The position numbers and the translations under genes are program-made. Of a stretch of 64,000 nt of DNA, positions 43,258 to 55,900 are shown piece after piece. Origin of the DNA: Rhodeus uyekii. Lineage: Eukaryota > Chordata > Actinopteri > Cypriniformes > Acheilognathidae. The number at the start of each line of letters is the position of its first letter. Positions within the stretch are counted from its first letter, which is position 1. The stretch spans positions 552,501-616,500 of the forward strand of contig JAWRVZ010000139.1 of assembly GCA_037043235.1 (NCBI GenBank), given 5' to 3'. A model generated the notes under the pieces. That model made no database searches, was not told the origin of the DNA, and worked only from the letters and a program-made list of their open reading frames with translations.

Positions 43258-44685
43258 TCACTGAGAGAGCACCCTGGTTCCTGGGGCGGCATCGAGGTCC
43301 AATTGATAGAACCTCATGAATGTGTGCGGTGAGGACCAGCCAGCCGCAGCACAAACATCAGACAAGGACACTCCGGAGAGGAGAGCCTTGGATGCCGCCA
43401 TGCTCCGAGTGGAGTGGGCTCGGACCCTCAGAGGAGAAGCATATCCGGCCGACTCGTAAGCTAGACAGATAGCCTCGACTATCCACCTGCTTAGGGTTTG
43501 CTTGGAAGCTGGAGCCCCCTCAGGAGCCCCAAAGCAAACGAACAGTTGGTCCGACTTACGCCAAGTGGCAGTCTTGAGAACGTAAGCGTCCAGCGCTCGC
43601 ACTGGACAGACCTTGTTCTTGTGCTCCTGCTCATGATCGTCAAATGGGGGAGGGCAGAAGGCCTGCAGCGTGATAGACCGAGCCACATTGGTGGGAACCT
43701 TGGGGACATAGCCTGGCCTCGGGTGGAGAAAGGCTTTCGCCATCCCGGGCGCAAACTCGAGGCATGAGGGAGCCACCGAGAGGGCCTGCAGATCCCCGAT
43801 CCTCTTAAGCTAGGTGATGGCAAGCAAAAGAAGGGTCTTAAGGGAGAGGAGCTTGATAGGGAGCTCCTCTAAAGGTTCAAAGGGTGGCTGGGACAGGCCT
43901 AGGAGTACCACGGACAAGTCCCAGGCAGGCACCCTGGTCTGTGCCACCGGCCTCAGCCTTAGTGTACCACGGAGGAAACAAGTGACTAGGGGGTCCCTGC
44001 CCAAGGATACCCCACCCAGAGGTACATGGCAAGCCACTATGGCAGCCACATAAACCTTCAAGGTGGAGGGGGACAGCCCTGCCTCAAATCTTTCTTGCAG
44101 GAACTCCAGCACTTTGCCAACCTGACAGGTTACTGGGTTCACCTGCCTTTCACTACACCAGGACGTGAAGAGTTTCCACTTCAAGGCATAGAGTTTCCTC
44201 ATGGAGGGAGCTCTGGACTGATGGATGGTCTCCACAACCTCGGCTGAGAGACCGGATTCTATGAGCTGGGCCCCTTCAGGGGCCAGACCCACAGCTTCAT
44301 TAGCTCTGGTTGCGGGTGAAGAATGCAACCCTCCGCCTGGGACAGAAGGTCCCTCCTGATCGGAATCTCCCAAGGCACTCCGTCGAGGAGGGCCACGAGG
44401 TCCGCGAACCATATTCTGGAAGGCCAGTGGGGGGCCACTAGCGTGAGATGGACCTTGTCCCAGCGAATCTTGGCCAGAACTCCCGGGAGCAGAGCGATCG
44501 GGGGAAAGGCGTACAGGCGTAACCTCGGCCACGCCTGTACCATGGCATCTCGCCCCAGAGGCGCTGGATGTGCTAGCGAAAACCACAGAGGGCAGTGGGT
44601 GTTCTCTACTGAGGCAAACAGGTCGACCTGTGCCTTGCCGTATCTTTCCCAAATCTGCTCCACCACTTCGGGGTGGAGCTGCCAT
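43258..44685 (-). pseudogene. DIRS tyrosine recombinase
   Basis: The frame 43810-44685 carries the N-terminal SAM-like part (APSMRKLYALKWKLFTSWCS, VGKVLEFLQERFEAGLSPST, LKVYVAAIVACH). A break near 43805 follows. The frame 43258-43776 then gives CPVRALDAYVLKTA, SKQTLSRWIVEAICLAY, LRVRAHSTRSMAASK (H-x-x-R) and FMRFYQLD (catalytic Tyr). In intact DIRS elements this enzyme inserts a circular cDNA without target duplication. One frameshift/stop makes this copy inactive. Confidence 0.82.
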
Positions 44686-44820
44686 TCCCCTGGTCTTGGC
44701 CCCTGCTCACACATTCTGGACCCCCGGGATGTAAGCTGCCCTGAGAGAGAGCAGCCTCCCCTGGGCCCAGAGGAGGATCTGTCGCACCATCTTGTAAAGT
44801 GGACGTGAACGTAGACCCCC

Positions 44821-46319
44821 CTAATGGTTGATATATGCGACCGCAGTCATGCTGTCGGTGAAGACAGTAACATGGTGGTCGCGAAGGAACGCACAGATTG
44901 CTCTGCGGACCGCCAGTAACTCTAGCGTGTTTATGTGCCATGTCTGGTGCCGACTGCTCCACAGACCTTGTGAGGAGCAATCCCTCAATACCGCCCCCCA
45001 GCCCGAGAGGGAGGCATTCTCGAGAGAGATATTCTCCGACCCAGAGCCCCCAATACAGGGCCTTGAGACAGAAACCAAGAGTTCTTCCACATACTCAGGG
45101 TGCGTAGGCATTGCCCCGTGACCTTGATAGTGCGAAGCGGGTTCCCCTTCGGGGAAAACACCTTGGTCTTTAGCCACCACTGCAGGGGTCTCATGTACAG
45201 CAGGCCCAGTGGGATGATGCTGGATGCCGCTGCCATGAGCCCTAACACTCTCTGAAAGTGTTTTACCGTGAGCGGCTGGCCCAGCTTGATGCTCTTGACG
45301 GCTGAACGGATGACCTGGATGCGCCCGGGAGAGAGCCGAGCAGACATGGCCACTGAGTCCCAAATGACTCCCAAGAAAGTGGTTCTCTGTGCAGGAGAAA
45401 GTACACTCTTCTTGGTGTTCAGCCTCAACCCCAGCTCCTTCATGTGTGCGAGCACAGCATCTCAATGTTGTGCTGATAACTGCGGCGACTGGGCCAGAAT
45501 AAGCCAGTCATCGATATAATTTAAGACACGGATGCCCCGTAGTTGCAGCAGAGCAAGCGCAGCGTCCACCACTTTTGTGAACGTGCGGGGTGAGAGCGCC
45601 AGGCCGAAAGGAAGCACCCGATACTGGTACGCCTTTCCCCCAAAAGCGAACCTCAGGAACTTCCTGTGTTGCGGAAGGATGGAGACGTGGAAATATGCGT
45701 CCTTGATATCGACTGTGACAAACCAGTCCTCGGACCTGACCTGCACTATGATCTGTTTGAGCGTCAACATTTTGAATTTTAGACGCCTGACCGTACGATT
45801 CAAGAGACGTAAATCCAGAATAGGCCGCAACCCTCCATCCTTCTCTGGAACTATGAAGTACCGGCTGTAGAACCCGGACTTGCTTTCCGCGAGGGGTACA
45901 TGCTCGATGGCCCCTTTCGCCAGCAAAGTTTCTACTTCTTGCTCCATGACCAGAGCCTGCTGGGGGCCTACCACAGACTCTAGGACCCCCGAGAACTGGG
46001 GTGGTGAAACCCCGAACTGGATGGCGTACCCGGAGGTTACAGTGCGCAGGACCCACTGAGAGATACCGGGTAGCTGTGACCACGCAGCCCGGAATTCTAC
46101 TAGGGGAACCAGCCTCCCGGGGCTGGTCTCTGGTACTGTGAACATATCCACCACTGGGCCGGGATTCCCGGATTCCCGGGTGGACTGCTCTAGGACCCTC
46201 CTTAGAGGGGGTGGTTTTCCCATGGCGGGCTGACTCTGGAGCTGCACATGGGAGACACCACCTTGTTGCGGCTTGGCATCAGGGCCGCTTAGTCTTAGCC
46301 TTCTTGGCATCCAGGACAA
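44821..46319 (-). pseudogene. DIRS reverse transcriptase and RNase H, broken
   Basis: The frame 45462-46319 holds KDGGLRPILDLRLLN, DWFVTVDIKDAYFHVSI (motif A) and RVLPFGLALSPRTFTKVVDA (motif B). RVLNYIDDWLILAQS (motif C, YIDD) follows. An in-frame TGA at about 45459-45461 interrupts it, after which ELGLRLNTKKSVLSPAQRTT continues. After a frameshift, SGWGAVLRDCSSQGLW, LELLAVRRAI and VTVFTDSMTAVAYIN give the RNase H catalytic D, E and D. Otherwise it is well preserved. Confidence 0.82.
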
Positions 46320-46689
46320 CTCTCAAATCACCCTTTCTACCGGCGGACTGACTTTGCCGGCCCGACCTCCCGGGAACTACCGTACACTTTGTTTTTGAGC
46401 GGCCCTGTACGAGGAGCTTTGAGACCGCGCTTGACTGACGCTCTCACGTGGAGGGCAGTGGGGAAGAACTTTACTGAACGCCGCCTGCTGTCGTGCAGCC
46501 TACTGAAACTTGTCGACGACGCTTTTCATGGCATCGCCGAACAAGCCCGAAGGGGACAGAGGGGCGTCCAGCAAAACAAATTTATCCTTGTCTTTTATTG
46601 AAGATAAATTGAGCCAAATGTGTCTCTCCGTGGCCACCAGAGCTGCCATGGAGCGGCCGACAGAGTAGGATCAACACTCCCCGACCGGA

Positions 46690-47732
46690 TCAACACTCCC
46701 TAGTGGCCCGAAGAGACAAATCCACGGTCCGGCGCAGCTCTGCCACTGCTTCCGGACCGATACCGCCGCCCTCGTTGAGGTCCCCAAGCAATTCAGCCTG
46801 ATAGGCCTGCAGCAGTGCCGTAGTGTGTAGGCACGCCGCAGCCTGACTTGAAGCTGAATATGCTTTCCCCACCAAAGACGATGTGACGCGCATCCGTTTG
46901 GAGGGGAGCGCCGGAGCTTTAATGGAGGATGCAGATTGGGGAACGAGGTAATTCGCAAGAGCCTCGTCTACTCTCTGCATCCCCCCGTAACCATAATGTT
47001 GAGCCCCGACAAGATTATTATACATAGCACTATGAGGTGTATGAACTTTGTCGGAGAATGGCTTTTTCCAAGACCTAGATACCTCGGCATGTAAATCTGG
47101 GAGAAAAGGCATAGCTCGGTGCGGGGAAATGACTCGAGCAGGCAGGTAACGCTCGTCTAAAAGGCTCTTCCTAGGACGAGCGCCCCTGGTCTCCGCCAGC
47201 CAATCAATGCCCAGATGAGAGACCGCTCACGCCACGACCTCAACTAGCTCCTCAAAAGCCGGCGAGGAGGGTGGCGAATCCTCCCCGACCGGATCAACAC
47301 TAGCTAAATCCATCTCACTTCCTGAACTTGAAATAGCTAGTGTTGGAGTCACAGCACGAACATCTTTCGGGGAGTGCTTGTGACTGGGACCCGGCAGATC
47401 TCGTGAGGGCTGAGGTAAGAGAGGCTCCACCCCAGCTACATCAGCGAGATCCATTTGTGATCCCCAGGACTGAGAGAAGCCTCGGCCGCTGCAGGTCCCG
47501 ATCCCCGGGGAACACTAGCCTGAGCGGCCTCGTTACAGACCGCCAGGCGGGAGCGGAGAGCATGCAGGGAGAACCTCTCGCAGTCCTTACAGCCGCTGTT
47601 CTCAAGCACCGACAGTGCATGTTCCACTCCAAAACAGATAACACACATCACATGTGTATCCTTGTCCGTTATGAAACGCGGACAAGGATAAACACACGGT
47701 CTGAAACTCTGTTCATCCGCCATTTCACACAA
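46690..47732 (-). pseudogene. DIRS gag-like protein
   Basis: Starts near 47732 with MADEQSFRPCVYPCPRFITD, then a Cys-rich segment (CVICFGVEHA, CKDCERFSLHALRSRL). Later pieces carry PFLPDLHAEVSRSWKKPFSD and SSLVGKAYSASSQAAACLHT, in other frames. The role is presumed structural/RNA-binding by analogy with gag. Frameshifts and a deletion near 46690 (repeated ctccccgaccggatcaacac) break it. Confidence 0.65.
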
Positions 47733-48904
47733 TATATCCCTGATTTTTAAACTAGCTTAGTCTCAAAATCACTCTCACACAGACACAGCACACTGAAGAC
47801 ATTCAGAGCTGACGCGTCCGGGTGTCAGACGCGCCTTTATGCTCTTCCTCATGACGTCACCGGCACGTGCCGGCAGTGACGCATTCATACGCGTTCTTCT
47901 CTCATTGGTTGCACAGATCTTCACGTGACAGACGCGAGGCTATTTCCCCTAGCGCTTTGACGCAGTTCGAGTTCCCTGAAAGGGAACTAATGTCATACTT
48001 CCTAATGATATAAGCAACGGTCCTAGTACTGAGCCTTGAGGAACTCCATACTGAACTTGTCAAGTCGTCACCTTTATTTATATAGCGCTTTTTACAATAC
48101 AGATTGTTTCAAAGCAGCTTTACAGTGGTCACAGGAAAACGAATATAAACAAAGTTTGTTTTGGCTGAACAGCAGCCTTAAAAGAGCAGTTGAATCAATA
48201 ACATTGAAGAATGTTAAGTTTCCCCAACTAAGCAAGCCAGAGGTGACAGTGGCAAGGAACCAAAACTCCAGCAGGTGACTGAATGAATGAAGAACAGAAT
48301 GGAGAAAAAACCTTGGGAGAAACCAGGCTCAGTCGGGAGACCAGTTCTCCTCACAGTGCATGATTATTATATTGACAACAATTCAAGTCCAATATTAAGT
48401 CCAGTTTGGTCCGGTTAGAGATGGGTTCATGATCTTCACAGGGGAGGGTCTAGTAGAGTCATGGTCTCTGCAGACACTTCAGGGCAGTGCTGTGCTCGAG
48501 TCCAGGTGCAGGTCCTTCATCTGATCTGGATACGGCCCGGCCCTAATATCAGCATAGATGCCATTCTTCTTATGATGTAACGAATACATCAGATGTTATG
48601 GGAATGTTCCCGGTTCCGGCTGACCTAAATTATGCATGAGATCAGAGATTAAGTAATGATATATAAATTTATTTTTTCCAGTTTTTCATAAGCATTATTG
48701 ATTCATAAACCGTTTGCAATATTTATCAAATGTTTTCAAGGTGTAATTGAGTTTGTGATTCATCTTAAAACTGGTTGGTTTGGGCCAACCTTTATTGAGC
48801 AATTTATTGAGTAAGTCCAAAGAAGTAAATAAATAGGAAAAACATCTGAAGCCACAACTGCTGAAAAAGTGACACGGTACATGAAGACATGAAGCGAGGG
48901 TTTA

Positions 48905-49521
48905 GGGCTTTTCACACTTAGCGCAGTTAACCCTGGGTTATTGTACTCCCCGGGTGATGGAGTTCTGTGTTGTCTTGCTTCAGATTTCACATTGTTCATA
49001 ATTTACCCAGGGTTAACTATTAGTCCTGGGTATTCATAAATTGAAATTTCCCACTACACATTTCTAAATCCTAGGTTCACATCCTTATTTCATATTTCTG
49101 ATGTCAGTGCCATTGATTGGAAGTATGCAGCACACAGCCTGTTTACATAAAGACTTCCTTATATTACATATTGCCGGCTGCACTATCAACTTTAACCTGA
49201 ACAGACTTTTCTGACTTTAAAGGTAAGAATGAACTGGTTTTTAATAGCAAATAAAAATGCTGCAAGTCCTGCAGGGTTTTATATCCCTGGGTAAAATCGG
49301 ATGCTTTCCCCACTTCTAAGTGTGAAACGTACCTTTGCCTGGGATTAAAATCAGGCTTTAAAACGATGATAACTTGGTGTTAAGTTCAGTGTGAAAATCC
49401 CTTGTGTAAAGCGTTATCTTATGAATGCCCAGGATTAATTGTTAACATCGGGAACTGTGAAGCATGAAATAACACAGCCCAGGATTCAGGAGTTTGCAAC
49501 TATTTTAAGTGTGAAAAGCCC
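48905..49521. mobile_element. Foldback element with GGGCTTTTCACACTTA ends, possibly TTAA-targeted
   Basis: Left gggcttttcacacttagc and right aagtgtgaaaagccc are inverted. Outside lie TTTA (left) and TTAA (right), consistent with a mutated TTAA duplication of a piggyBac/Kolobok-like MITE. Interior motifs (taaccctgggtta, ccaggattaa) are repeated in both directions. Confidence 0.6.
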
Positions 49522-49996
49522 TTAAGAGTTGGAGTGTTTTGTAATCTTGGCATTTTGACCCACGTTTACCCATTGATTTTTTTTTTTATCAAGGATGCCC
49601 TTCAATATTTTGAGTGACCTATTAATCCCATAATTCACCAAGCATCACAAAGGACAGACAATTGCCAGTGAATAACAAATGTATGATGTATTTTTTCCTA
49701 TTTAAATACCTTTGATTATTAAAAAACATGATTACAGTGAACTGCTTTTTTGCATCAGACACAACTCAGACACAACTTTCCCATTGGTTTTAAATCAGGC
49801 TTATAGCTTCCGTTTATTTATCAGTTTTGTGGAACTAATTGAATGTAAACTGTATCCCTAAACATTAGAAGAGGCAACCTGCTCTTTGCCCCTTTGGCTG
49901 TGTTACCGCCCCACTACACCCATATGATAAAGAGTCCTGATGCACTGACTAACACATCAGTGTGAACTGCAGATTCAGGAAGCAGCAGCCACAGTC

Positions 49997-52900
49997 ATGG
50001 AAGCTAAAGGACTAAAGGTACTGTGGGTTTGTGTGTGTGAAAGAGAGTTTTATTACTGTTATTTGTTGACAAACTGGTCTTGATGTCAGACGAATGGGGA
50101 ACTTTCTAAAAACAGGTGTAGGAAGACTCTTGAAGTGTGAGGTTAATGTTTGTGAAAATGGACATTGTGTTCTAGAAGATTGTTTTACCAGAAGAAACAT
50201 TCATTAAGTAAATTCTTTTGAGTTTTACCGCTATAAGGGTTTGTTCCGCTATAATTTCACGTGTAACACATGTGTGCTGTTTTCTTCCCAGAGTCGCGTA
50301 ACATCTGATGGTCAAAGTGCCACTGTTAGTGGAAAGGCCGTGACTGTGGTCGTTGTAAATGACGTGTGAGATTAGATATGTCCTGATTCAGCACAAGCTG
50401 TATTCACATTTATGGAGTCATAATGTGCTCATCATTGGCCTGTGTTATGAGTTCTTTAATGTCAAAACATTAACCTAGCAACTCCTGCCTCCATCAGAGA
50501 GGGATCCCTTTGCCCCTTCTGGAAATCTATATCAGATTAGATGCTGCCAAACTTGAGAAGATTTTGACTACTTGTTTAAAACTCTTGGAAGCAACATTTA
50601 ACTTTTTCCACTACGCAGCAATGCCGAATGCACCTGCCATGTTTCAGCACCTCATGGGAATCGCACGGGATGCTGGGATGACATTGTGATTTATTCCGAC
50701 TGTTAAAATGAACATCTGGTAACTGCTTCAGTGTGTGAATGCCTCTCTAGTGCTAAACCTTTGATTCGTTGGCCGTGCACATTTCTCAAGATCTAATTTT
50801 CAGAATTCTTCAGACAGTCAGTAAAACAAGGGCAGAAATCAGACATACCAAGTTATTCTTCTTGGGTTGTATTGGTAGAGATGGACCTAGAGATACCTAT
50901 GTGATGAAGATGAGAACAAGTCGAGAAGGTTGCGTTGACTAGCATTGCAGTGTTTCCATATCTACAGCATGCGTATGTTTACTCATGTGTTGTATGGATA
51001 TAGATATGTGTTTTAAACTATCTGAAATGTATATTTTTGTACTGTATGTCAGATTTTATCTATTACACATGCATATTACACAGTTTAGGATTGACTATTT
51101 TGACTACTCACTTTTTTCCCTTTCTTTTGTAGAATTTGAATGTGGACCCAGAGAAGCTGTTCACCAAGCTTGAGCGGATCGGGAAGGGATCGTTTGGAGA
51201 GGTCTTCAAAGGCATTGACAATAGCACGCAAAAGGTGGTTGCTATAAAGATCATCGACCTGGAGGAGGCTGAAGATGAAGTGGAGGACATTCAACAGGAG
51301 ATTACAGTTCTTAGCCAGTGTGACAGCCCTTTTATTACTAAATATTATGGCTCTTATCTGAAGGTGAGTCCCATGCATTGAGTTTAATGTGTCAAACAGC
51401 TCCTGGTGACGAATATAGTTATGTGACTACGCGGATGATCACTTGATGCGTTTTGGTGATTTTAACTGCTCTCCAATGGTATTTGCACAAAGATGTGTCT
51501 CTGCAAAATGGCTATAAATCTAATTTACTCCTCCCAACTCATGCAAATATGAGTTCACTGTGAGCCAAGCACAGTTGCACTGTCGCTTTACAGCTAGAAA
51601 GTCGAAGAAGAGGTCATGGAAGGTTTGAATCTGTGTGAGCTTTCCATGTGCTCACTATCAACGTGGGTACTCTGGTTTCCCCCACGATTTGGGACATGCA
51701 GGATAGGTGAATTGGAGAGACAAAAAATTGCCCGTCTCATAAGTGAGTCTGGTGTGTGAGCCCTGTGATGTCCAGGTTATCTCCACACCTGAGCCCCAAG
51801 ATGTTGGGACAGGCTCCCGTGACCCAAGAGAGGATAAGCGGTGATTTCATTTTACCACTTTTTACAAGACAACCAATGTGGCAGTTAGTGTTCGAACTGA
51901 ATTGTTTCAAACCCTTTGTATGCTGATGTTGTTTCAGAGAAGTAAAATATAATTTTGTGACTTGAACGACTACACCAGGGGTCGGCAACCTTTAATGTTG
52001 AAAGAGCCATATTTAACAAAAAAAAAAAATTCAAATATGTCCGGAGCCGCAATCTAAGGCAGTACTACTTCTCAATTATTTTCTGTCACGCCCCCCGAGG
52101 AAGAGGTAAAAATTTCATCGCCCCCTCCCCCCCATTTTGGAACTTTCGCCTCATTGTTTCCATGGCAACCCGTCATACTTGTCACGTGACATACCGCAGC
52201 TGCAAAAAGCGCTGTATAATAGATCACATTTACTTAGGTTTTTCTTTTTTATTCAAAATAGTCACCAACTTGTTGAAACCTAAAGAAACCTTATGTGGTA
52301 GAAAACACTGAATTGTTGTGATAAATGACAAGCTCTGAGCGCGTCTTTTTTTGGATCAGTGCCAGATATCGCGTGAAAACACGTGTGAATTGAGCGGTTG
52401 ATCACGTGACACATATGAACACCAGTGTGATCGTACACGTCAAAGGATGAGAGGACGGTTATCTGAACTTAATATATGCTGCTCTTGTTCAGTGCAAGAA
52501 AACCTACTCACTGGCAAAAAAAAGCATGTACCCCAGCGTCACGCGCGCCCCCCTGGCATCGCTCCGCCCGACTATTTGAGAACCACTGATCTAAGGTTAT
52601 ATATGAAGCAATATATATATATATGGCGGGACACTCCTTTCTTCCGTGGGCGGAGCGATAGACTCATGCGGCGCGACGCTCCTTTCTTCCGTGGGCGGAT
52701 CGATAGCGGACCGAGCGCGGATAGCGGGACCGCTGCTACAAGTTACGTGCATGGGATGAAAGAGCCGCAGCACAGGGGTGAAAGAGCCGCGGGTTGCCGA
52801 CCCCTGGACTACACTTACACTTAGCACTTATACTTCGGTTGATTCACTCAAGTGGTGGTCTTGTAGGACTTTTGCACTTGTCTTTTCGTGTTCAGATAGC

Positions 52901-55900
52901 TATTCAATCAGTAGATGTAAATATACCTAATGTGGATTAAAATTGCTCTATCACGGTCGCGTCTGTCACATCCGGGTTCCTTTATGTATCTTCCAGGTCC
53001 TGCATGCTCCTGTCTGTCTAATCACTTCTTAAGTCTAGTCAGCTGTTCATTATCCCATGTTTGTTCATTTATACCCTCCTGTGTTCCCATGTCTTGGTCT
53101 CTTGTTAACGTTACCTTGTGGATGTTGCTCGTGTGTGGATGTCGTGCTCCATGTTTTGAGTTTGCACTGTTAAGTGCCGTTTTGTTTTCAGTCTTTTGTT
53201 TTGCATTTTCTGAATAAATACTGATTCAGTTAATCCTGCTGCTTCCGAGTCCTTCTCCGTATCGCACACGCTCTACTTTGCATGACACTCGACAGGAAAT
53301 GTTGACCATCAAATATATTTCTCATAAGAGTGAGAGCACCCTCACACATGGTTGGCTGGAGTTCACAAGGCTCTTCCATATGCCAGGGGTCCCATTGTTC
53401 CTGATTTCCTTTTAGTGGTTTGAAACATTTTACAGCTAATGGCAAAATCTGGAGGGATAAATTAAATGTCATACAATTTTAAATTACAGGTTTGGTACAT
53501 GGTTTTAGAGATTTTAAAAATCAATGTTGTTCATCAGATAAACAGAAAAGACTCACCAGTAATAAGTCAGTTCAAACTGGAAATATATGATGTCTCTTCC
53601 AGGACACAAAACTATGGATCATCATGGAATATTTAGGAGGGGGCTCGGCTCTGGATTTGGTAAGAATTTTAATGTTCTTAATTTTACTAACAAAGGTTCA
53701 TACAGTCAACTTGATATTTACAAATTAAAAATGTGTGATTTTAAACAATATATATATACATATATATATATATAGAAATAACTCCCCCCTCCCCCATTTT
53801 GCTGTTAACATGCCGATAATTATCGGACACTCTTAATTTAGGTCTATCAGTCTCTACTAATGAGCTGAAACAGGTCTGTTGGAAGAGGCAGACCTCCAAA
53901 ATGTGTAGTGATTCCCCAATGAAGATCAAGAAATGGTGAATGTGAATTCCAAGAACAAAATGTGGAACAACATTTCAATTAAACAATCGTATTTGAGGGA
54001 CAAGTTTACAATTCATGTCAAGTTTAGGTTCTCAATCACGAATAGCTGCTTCTGCATGAGAGTTATTCATAAATCATTTCCCTATGATTGTAGGGATTAA
54101 GATAAAGGTAGGGTTAGATTTAAGGGTACGAATAGGCCTAGAGCTAAATCGTTGGACAGAAATGTTACAAAAACGTTAATATAGAAATGATTTCCCTTTG
54201 CATTTTTCGTGTACAGAATGTTTTGCGAAAACAGCTAAAAATGCAGTATTATGCATCGAGGCCAGTAGTTATAAAGAAAGACTACGTGATGAAGGTATCT
54301 TTTTCAAAAATGTGCACTTTAAAAGTTTGCACTTTGTTTTTCGAAAGTTTGCCCCCAAAATGCTGTTGTTGTGTAAATGACACGGCCAAACTACACGTTT
54401 TTAGTCTTTAAGTTGAAAATGGTGTTGTGTAAACGGACCCATGAACCATAAAGGGTCAGCTGATAAAAGACTCCTGGTCTAAATGAGAGGACGTCTCACT
54501 CATCTAACATACCTGATCAAACACACCTCAACTCATCAGCTCATTATACAGAAGACAAGATCCAAAATGGGTGCATCCGATAAGGGAGACATCCAAGATG
54601 CAGTTGTGGGGTTCTCCAGGAGAGTCTTAAAAACTCTAAAGAACATATTTTGACTTTTAGAACTTGATCTTCTATTTTAGCAGATACTACAATCCATTTA
54701 GTACAGATGATAAGCTGGTGTGGTGACTTTATCATAAAACAAAATCCTGATGATAGCTGTCGCCAACCCTACTTCTGGAGGACTACATTACTGCAGACTT
54801 CAGTTCAAACCCTGCCCCAAAACACTGGCTGGCCACACAATCTGAGAATTTAATCCAGATGTTTGGGCCTGATTTGCAACTCCCGATTCGAGGCTTCTCA
54901 CAACCGAAGTTTTGTCCAAAAAATCCTCAATTGTGTAGTGTCATTAAGATTATTGTACTGCTCCCAATTACGCCACAGCATGCACAACCTCAAGCTTCAC
55001 CAACCAGATGTTGCGTGTTTCTATAGCTGAAACTTTGCAAGAACAAATATGCCCCTAAATTCGAGTTTTGAGAAAGAAAATCACCCGTATTCTTCCTGTA
55101 AAACAAAACTCACTTCGGGAGAACCAGTTGACAACACTGATCGTCCATTTGGTTTTCTTCTCAAGTCATGTTGTGAAAATGTTACAATTGACAGATGTGC
55201 GGTCCAAGACAAATCTTCTTGTGTGTGCATTCTGATTATAATGCAAAAAAATTGGTTGAAACTACCCTTAAATCTGTGGTCTCCCACAGTTTTAAAATGG
55301 GTTAAGATTTGAAAATAGTCTAGTGTGTCCAAAAAACCTTAATTATCTGCTTGAGGCGTTAAACACTGCAAAATGGTAGCCCTCCAGGAGTAGGGTTGGC
55401 TACCCCTCGACTAGAAATCAGTCTAGGGCTTAAAGTTGCATTTGGCAGGCGCTTTTATCTAAAGCGACTTACATTGCATTCAAGACACACATTGACATTC
55501 TAATCAGTTTAAAGTTGTGTTTGTTAAGAGTTGGTTTAGAATCCTACACGTGTTTATTGCGATTCTCTAAGAGATATAACAGGTTCTTTGATCTACAGCT
55601 GGGACCTGGAGCTCTTGATGAGTCTCATATTGCCACCATCCTCAGAGAGATCCTGAAGGGTCTGGATTACCTACACTCAGAAAAGAAGATTCACAGAGAT
55701 ATTAAAGGTACCTGTGAATGACGCCATAGTACCTGCACCGTCACCGTATAATTGATCTCTGACATTTCGGTTTCAACTTCTGTTCTGAAAGCTCAAATCA
55801 ACATGGCTGATGTGTGTTCGTGTGTTCCTCTAGCTGCTAACGTCCTGTTGTCAGAGCAGGGTGATGTGAAGCTAGCTGATTTTGGTGTGGCTGGGCAGCT

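Larger units (their letters stand above)
42865..47989 (-). mobile_element. DIRS-type tyrosine-recombinase retrotransposon, 5.1 kb, minus strand
   Basis: Inverted termini of about 190 bp: left 42895-43075 (gacactgcgtcaaagcgcta, tcacgtgaagatctgtgcaa, gacgtcatgaggaagagcat) against the complement of right 47810-47985. They are nearly identical by eye. An internal complementary region at 43115-43210 (gttcccctcagggaacc, gggttacattcgtaacccga) repeats the outer ends. Minus-strand order is gag, reverse transcriptase, RNase H, tyrosine recombinase. No target duplication is seen, as expected for recombinase-driven integration. Confidence 0.85.
42722..48645 (-). mobile_element. L2 LINE sequence split by a DIRS element
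   Basis: On the minus strand, 48056-47990 encodes the RT motif before YADD. 42864-42722 continues with a frame containing FHCYADDTQLYSSLWPN, the RT catalytic YADD. The DIRS at 42865-47989 lies between. 48057-48645 is a separate L2 3' UTR piece (tcacctttatttatatagcg, gattgtttcaaagcagcttt) that abuts the RT piece, so a second L2 fragment or an internal deletion is involved. Confidence 0.65.

Noticed and set aside
43498..44808. Plus-strand open frames of 79-161 residues across the DIRS recombinase
   Set aside because: The minus-strand frames carry the recombinase motifs; the plus frames are GC-rich shadows.
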